From the NCBI GenBank assembly GCA_021296215.1, contig JAGWBA010000019.1, forward strand, positions 1-35,099: a stretch of DNA of 35,099 nucleotides, given 5' to 3'. The DNA comes from Flavobacteriales bacterium. Lineage in GTDB: Bacteria > Bacteroidota > Bacteroidia > Flavobacteriales > ECT2AJA-044. A model generated the notes under the pieces. It made no database searches. It saw nothing but the letters and a program-made list of their open reading frames with translations, and was not told the origin of the DNA. Below are positions 32,801 to 35,099 of this stretch, in pieces. How positions within the stretch are numbered: position 1 is the first letter of the stretch; each line of letters starts with the position of its first letter. Both the position numbers and the translations under genes were made by a program.

Positions 32801-34036
32801 GTCGATTTGCTCGCGGAAACCAAGGGCATTGAGGTAATCATTGACTTGGTTGATATTACGGACTTGTGGATTGGCGAAATCTTCTGGATTCAAACTATTG
32901 ATAGCATTATCGGGCAACGTTCCGCCATTGTAGCTTATGGCCGGATTGTTTATTTCCGACTCCCCCATATCCATGAAACCGACGATATTTCGTGTATCGT
33001 CGGTAATGTTGGTTCGGTTGGTCACCCACACTTCGATCTTGGTAATCTCTACCCCGGAGGTGATCACCGGAAGCTGTTCGAGCGATTCATCGTACCGGTC
33101 GCGGAAGAACCGGCTCAGGAAGAAGTGACGGTTGGCTTCGTATTCATCGACCCGAATTTCGAATTCCTGAGTACGTGCACCGCCTTCGACGTTGATGGTG
33201 CTGGTCTCACTCTTTTGCTCTGAAAACACTCCGGTAACGGTCGCCTTTCCGAATCGTGCTTGCGCCTTGACCCCGAAAAGGCTTTGCGCTCCTGTAATAA
33301 GTGTTGAGTTCAAAGGCAGTCCTACGTTACCCACTTCGAGCCGTTGAATGATCTCGTCTTCATCACCCGTGTACTCGAGCTTCATTTGGTTCTCGAAACT
33401 AAAAGTGGCTTCGGTATCGTAGTTCGTTGTGATGCGAAGTTTGTCGCCGATACTTCCGGTGACGTTCATTTGGATGCGCTCGTCGAAATTGAAGCTGGCC
33501 GTTCGCCGGTTTCGTTCGGGGAGGGCCGGGTTATCGGTTCTGTTGATCATGGCCCCGAAAATGAGCGATGCGGATCCTCGCGGGCGTATATCTACGGTGT
33601 TTCCACCAAAGAGTCGGTCGAAATCCTCGCCCCAAACTTGGAATTGTGGTAGGAGTCCACCCTGCTCCTCGAGTCCGCCGCCCAGACCGCTATTACCCCC
33701 CTGACCGGTCTTGTTGTTCCAGTAGGTCTCGTTCTGTTGGCTAAAGACGTAATCTTGGTATTCGGTCGGAGAAAGGAATTGAGGTGGTCCCAGTGGGAAG
33801 TCGCCCAGCATACGTTGGATCACGTATTGGTTCGAAACGGGATCGTACTGCACCGACTGGGTCACATTACCTGGCTCATCCAGAAGGAGATCGCCCTGTT
33901 GGCCACCGCCATTACCGATTGTGTCGGATTGTGCCCATCCTGCCGCAGGCAGAAATAACGCAACCGTTAAATACAAAAATAGCCACCCTAGGCTCTGTGT
34001 TCTATGGCCCAATGCCACCTTCAAATTTCCGCTCAC
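26831..34036 (-). CDS. sprA: SprA, type IX secretion outer-membrane translocon
   Basis: 2401 aa, full length for the family. SprA forms the very large beta-barrel through which T9SS cargo crosses the outer membrane and is needed for gliding in Flavobacterium johnsoniae. A signal peptide is seen at about 1-35 ([17 protein letters not shown] then QSD). Family-typical phrases recur, such as [48 protein letters not shown] and [21 protein letters not shown]. The sequence is rich in Asn, aromatic and alternating-strand segments and ends in a C-terminal beta strand ([13 protein letters not shown]). A Glu-rich cytoplasm-like patch ([13 protein letters not shown]) near residue 1930 is probably a periplasmic or surface loop. 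It overlaps ruvA by 4 bases. Long open frames on the opposite strand here are shadows. Confidence 0.96.
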   Translation of the reverse strand: MSGNLKVALGHRTQSLGWLFLYLTVALFLPAAGWAQSDTIGNGGGQQGDLLLDEPGNVTQSVQYDPVSNQYVIQRMLGDFPLGPPQFLSPTEYQDYVFSQQNETYWNNKTGQGGNSGLGGGLEEQGGLLPQFQVWGEDFDRLFGGNTVDIRPRGSASLIFGAMINRTDNPALPERNRRTASFNFDERIQMNVTGSIGDKLRITTNYDTEATFSFENQMKLEYTGDEDEIIQRLEVGNVGLPLNSTLITGAQSLFGVKAQARFGKATVTGVFSEQKSETSTINVEGGARTQEFEIRVDEYEANRHFFLSRFFRDRYDESLEQLPVITSGVEITKIEVWVTNRTNITDDTRNIVGFMDMGESEINNPAISYNGGTLPDNAINSLNPEDFANPQVRNINQVNDYLNALGFREQIDYAELETARRLRTNEFTYHPNLGYISLNQSLNADEVLGVAFQYTYNGQTYQVGEFSNDGIDAPQTLMVKLLKSVIVAVNEPMWDLMMKNVYNIGAFRVNQQDFRLDVLYANDETGQPMNFIPEGGLSDQILLRVLNVDKLNNNNDPLPDGVYDFVPNITIIPSNGRIMFPVAEPFGDHLRAQFEAVGDGTLADDYVYDQLYDSTKFVAQQDAVHNKFLFRGSYRSSSSSEIPLNAMNVPQGSVTVTAGGQQLVENVHYTVDYNLGRVKIIDEGLLNSGTPIQISLENNSLFNFQAKRFMGAHVDYEVSDDFMLGGTILNLGERPLTQKVNMGDEPINNTIWGFNGNYTTESRFLTRMVDALPGISTKSKSTINVTGEFAQLIPGSPRGIKIDGDGTSYIDDFENSQITIDIRTVTQWSIASTPQGQSDLWPEAGESKNVAYGFNRAKLAWYVVDPLFHRNNSLTPDHIRNDPDQQSNHFVREVLITELFPAKDIPNGQPTNMAVLNMAFYPSERGPYNFDVEPGQHSAGLNPDGSLAQPETRWGGIMRSITQSNFETANVEFIQMWILDPFVYDPNAQGGDLYIHLGNISEDILRDNRKAFENGLPEGTVIEEVDTTQWGHVPTNQSIVNAFANDPDARARQDIGLDGLNNGLEANWPYNGDTLPGTPSYLDLVAAAYGTSSGAYQQALNDPANDDYHYYRGSDYDNAEVPILERYKRYNNTEGNSPVGNSIEPYPTAATTLPDVEDINQDQTLSKTEAYYQYRISIRPEDMVIGENYITDAVTASVKLQNGQVDEVTWYQLKVPIFEPDRVVGNIFDFRSIRFMRMVYTGFQDSLIMRFARLEFVRSDWRRYSDNLAVPGEDLDDDFDDDTNFDLTAVNLEENGQRSPIPYVIPPGIDRQVLFGTTNLQAQNEQSISLRACELEDGDARAAFKNINMDMRNYNRIKMFVHAEDARDGDDLQDGDLTAFMRLGSDFTQNYYEYEIPVKVTPWGTSDPGAIWPEQNEFDFAFEEITQAKLARNGAMQGNPDVNLTTPFTVINAKGHRITIVGNPSLGNVRTIMLGMRNPKKLGPSNPDDGMSKCAEVWFNELRLTDFDQRGGYAATVRAVAKLADFGTVSLSGNYSTVGFGGIDKAVQDRNKEEIIEYNFQSNLNLGQFFGNSGIRIPMYFGYGERIANPMFNELDTDIETPEAYDALDNAQERDSLKSIIQDYTRRTSVNFTNVRKERTTGGNRPSPGAPGVPQGPGALNQQAPKKEMPWDIENFSVTYSCNETYHRDVNTEYSVMKNTQGQLAYNFNTRPENVRPFRNVNFLRSSKWLRLFSEANFYYLPSRFAFQTNIRRDYAETKLRNNSDAILLIEPNYNKAFTMDRVYDLKYDLTKNIKIDYTATSNNRIDEPEGAIDDSARDSIWSNFWNGGRSTRFHQTLNFNWQLPVNLIPILDWTNATYRYTSNYDWSTASLTRLSFGNTIENSNTQQYNVQFNFTQLYNKVGFLRNANQRNNSQRRMPNRRTRNGNEPENNEEEEEEEKEGEFGKALLRFLMMVKNGNISYTTNVGTLLPGYLPSTSYFGMTNYNGGMAPTLGFVFGSQEDIRPQAAANGWITTDTLQPQRYAQTVSQNLNLRLNLEPIRDFRIELTGNRTYTENFESFFRYVPDDDNFQDLNPMYRGNLSISFLSWATAFEKVSFISKGEFQSDTYDQFLENRYVIAERLALDRDGVVIIDDTTGFPVGYGPTQQDVLIPAFLAAYQGSDASSYSTRTLRDVPLPNWRITYDGLMKIPWIRETFRTVTLSHAYRSTYTVGSFQTDLRVQDSDDGLDPSGNYFAEYQIQTVAVREQFSPLIKVDVTMNNSLTSRVEMRRDRSMTMSFANNQITEITGREYIFGAGYRFRDVPFRMKSGGRTKRIVSDLNVQADVSIRQNRTVIRRIVEGTTLPTGGQSLIKIQLSADYVISRRFNVRLFFDRVMTNYEVSTAVSTANTNFGIEMRFTLGQ

Positions 34037-34614
34037 ATATTGTTCAACGCCTTCTTGATCAGGACCTCCACGCTCGAATCGGGACCTTGCTTCAAAAGTG
34101 CGTCCACTACTTTTTGCGACTTCGCCTTAGGGAAGCCCAGCACATCCAATGCAGTTAACGCCTCGTCTCGGGCGGTATTGCTCAGCGGTAAAGATATTTC
34201 TCCATCAACTTCAAGAGTAGCTGCTTTGCCCTTGAGATCGATGATGATCCGCTGGGCCGTTTTTGCGCCAATTCCTTTGATACTTTGCATGGCGGACACG
34301 TTCTCCGTCACCAGCGCCTGCTGGAGCTCGGCCGGATTCATACTACTCAGTACCACCTGCGCCGTGCTCGCCCCAACCCCACTCACTCCAATGAGCAGCC
34401 GAAAAAAGGCACGCTCAGTAGCATCGGCAAATCCGTACAGCTTATGGGCGTCCTCGCGCACCTGCAAGTGGGTGTGTAAGAATACGGCCTCATCGGCCGG
34501 AAGCTGCTCATACGTGTTCAGAGTAATATTTACTTGGTAGCCGACCCCGTTGCATTCTATAACCACATGGGTGGGCGATTTTTCGATGAGTCGTCCTCTC
34601 AAATGTGTGATCAT
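34033..34614 (-). CDS. ruvA: Holliday junction branch-migration protein RuvA
   Basis: 193 aa, normal size. RuvA binds four-way DNA junctions and loads the RuvB motor. Domain I is the OB-fold (MITHLRGRLIEKSPTHVVIECNGVGYQVNI). Domain II has two helix-hairpin-helix motifs (LLIGVSGVGASTAQVVLSSM and IKGIGAKTAQRIIIDLKGK). Domain III is at the end (RDEALTALDVLGFPKAKSQKVVDALLKQ). The ATG overlaps the stop of the preceding malic-enzyme gene (ATGA) and the stop overlaps sprA, giving the maeB-ruvA-sprA order common in Bacteroidota. Confidence 0.96.
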   Translation of the reverse strand: MITHLRGRLIEKSPTHVVIECNGVGYQVNITLNTYEQLPADEAVFLHTHLQVREDAHKLYGFADATERAFFRLLIGVSGVGASTAQVVLSSMNPAELQQALVTENVSAMQSIKGIGAKTAQRIIIDLKGKAATLEVDGEISLPLSNTARDEALTALDVLGFPKAKSQKVVDALLKQGPDSSVEVLIKKALNNM

Positions 34615-35099
34615 CTGCTTTTTGTTTGGGCTTCGGCAGCGGCGATCGTAACCATGTTCACGATCTCGTGCACCGTTGCACCGAGTTGTAGCACGTGCAT
34701 GGGCTTGTTCATCCCCATCAAGATGGGTCCAATGGCTTCGGCACCGGTGAGTTCCTGAATGAGTTTGTACGAAATGTTTCCGGAATCGAGGTTCGGGAAT
34801 ACGAGCATATTGGCTCCGTACTTGGACAAATCGGAGAATGAGAAGGTCTCTTGCAATAGTTCTACGTTCAGAGCGAAGTTCCCTTGAATTTCACCATCGA
34901 TGATCATTTCCGGAAAACGGCGTTTGAGCAAGTCGCGCGCATAGGCCATTTTGCTTGTGTTCGCATCGCGCGAGCTCCCGAAGTTGCTGTAGCTCAACAA
35001 TGCGATTCGCGGCACTATACCGAACTGTCGAACGGCCTGGGCCGCCATCAGCGCGATGTCGGCGATCTCGCTGCCATCGGGATTCACATTGATCGTGGT
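34611..35099 (-). CDS. maeB: NADP-dependent malic enzyme with phosphotransacetylase domain (C-terminal part only)
   Basis: Open to the right edge; about 162 codons of the 3' end are visible. The sequence TTINVNPDGSEIADIALMAA, then YSNFGSSRDANTSKM, DGEIQGNFALN and GPILMGMNKPMHVLQLGATV, is the C-terminal phosphate-acetyltransferase-like domain of MaeB-type malic enzymes. In these hybrids the PTA domain does not usually transfer acetyl groups but regulates the malic enzyme part, as known for E. coli MaeB. A stand-alone Pta is less likely because of the ruvA-sprA context, but the N-terminal malic domain lies outside the window. Confidence 0.85.
   Translation of the reverse strand, partial: TTINVNPDGSEIADIALMAAQAVRQFGIVPRIALLSYSNFGSSRDANTSKMAYARDLLKRRFPEMIIDGEIQGNFALNVELLQETFSFSDLSKYGANMLVFPNLDSGNISYKLIQELTGAEAIGPILMGMNKPMHVLQLGATVHEIVNMVTIAAAEAQTKSR

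Noticed and set aside
32033-33223. 396-aa plus-strand open frame inside sprA
   Set aside because: Antisense shadow of a gene with clear family features; the translation is rich in His/Val/Ile repeats from complementing Asn/Asp codons and has no recognisable domain.

Overview
The window looks like chromosomal DNA of a marine-type Flavobacteriales / Cryomorphaceae-Schleiferiaceae-like member of the Bacteroidota. The basis is a complete SprA (type IX secretion outer-membrane translocon, 2401 aa) in the order maeB-ruvA-sprA-gcvH-vanZ-tonB, three TonB-domain proteins of Bacteroidota style, a YfhO-family membrane protein, a TANNTTTG-type -7 promoter box, and a four-helix-bundle (S23/IVP-like) gene. 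The genus is an inference.

Layout. (1) 1-7233, mostly + strand: the start of a minus-strand gene at the left edge, a 78-aa orphan, a terminator, then a tightly overlapping surface-glycan operon: AsnB-type amidotransferase, SAM methyltransferase, GT4 glycosyltransferase, two sulfotransferases and a Wzx-like flippase. (2) 17952-7230, minus strand, converging on the first operon with a 4-nt overlap: cysQ, SLC13 sulfate permease, cysC, cysD, a 470-base intergenic hairpin array, cysN, a broken GT-C-like membrane protein, a 51-aa ORF, a yfhO-like gene and a third sulfotransferase. (3) 18051-18473: a four-helix-bundle gene bracketed by imperfect 18-bp inverted repeats. (4) 21855-18424, minus: deoC, a full aldehyde dehydrogenase, a second repeat array, and a truncated catalytic-residue-less ALDH domain; together the two ALDH ORFs resemble a split ALDH16. 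(5) 21961-23958, plus: a TPR histidine kinase whose N-terminus is interrupted by two in-frame stops. (6) 35099-23955, minus: malic enzyme/phosphotransacetylase (partial), ruvA, sprA, gcvH, vanZ-like and three TonB-domain genes.

How the parts work together. Regions 1 and 2 form a coherent sulfated-glycan module. SLC13 imports sulfate, CysDN and CysC convert it to PAPS, CysQ removes the PAP by-product, three PAPS-dependent sulfotransferases use it, and the amidotransferase, methyltransferase, GT4 and flippase build and export a surface glycan. No PAPS reductase or sulfite reductase is present here, so the PAPS is more likely for sulfotransfer than for cysteine synthesis.

The most unusual structure is a pair of mosaic hairpin arrays (13387-13856 and about 19296-19515). 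Each sits between two same-strand genes. Each contains many short stems with different sequences but regular 3-7 nt loops and 5-6 nt spacers. Both follow the same order in the transcribed direction: stop codon, hairpins, C/G-rich stem, hairpins, CATGGCC-type palindromes, next start codon. Several genes (GT-C, histidine kinase, four-helix bundle) carry in-frame stops or probable frameshifts, which point to gene decay or to base-level sequence error.
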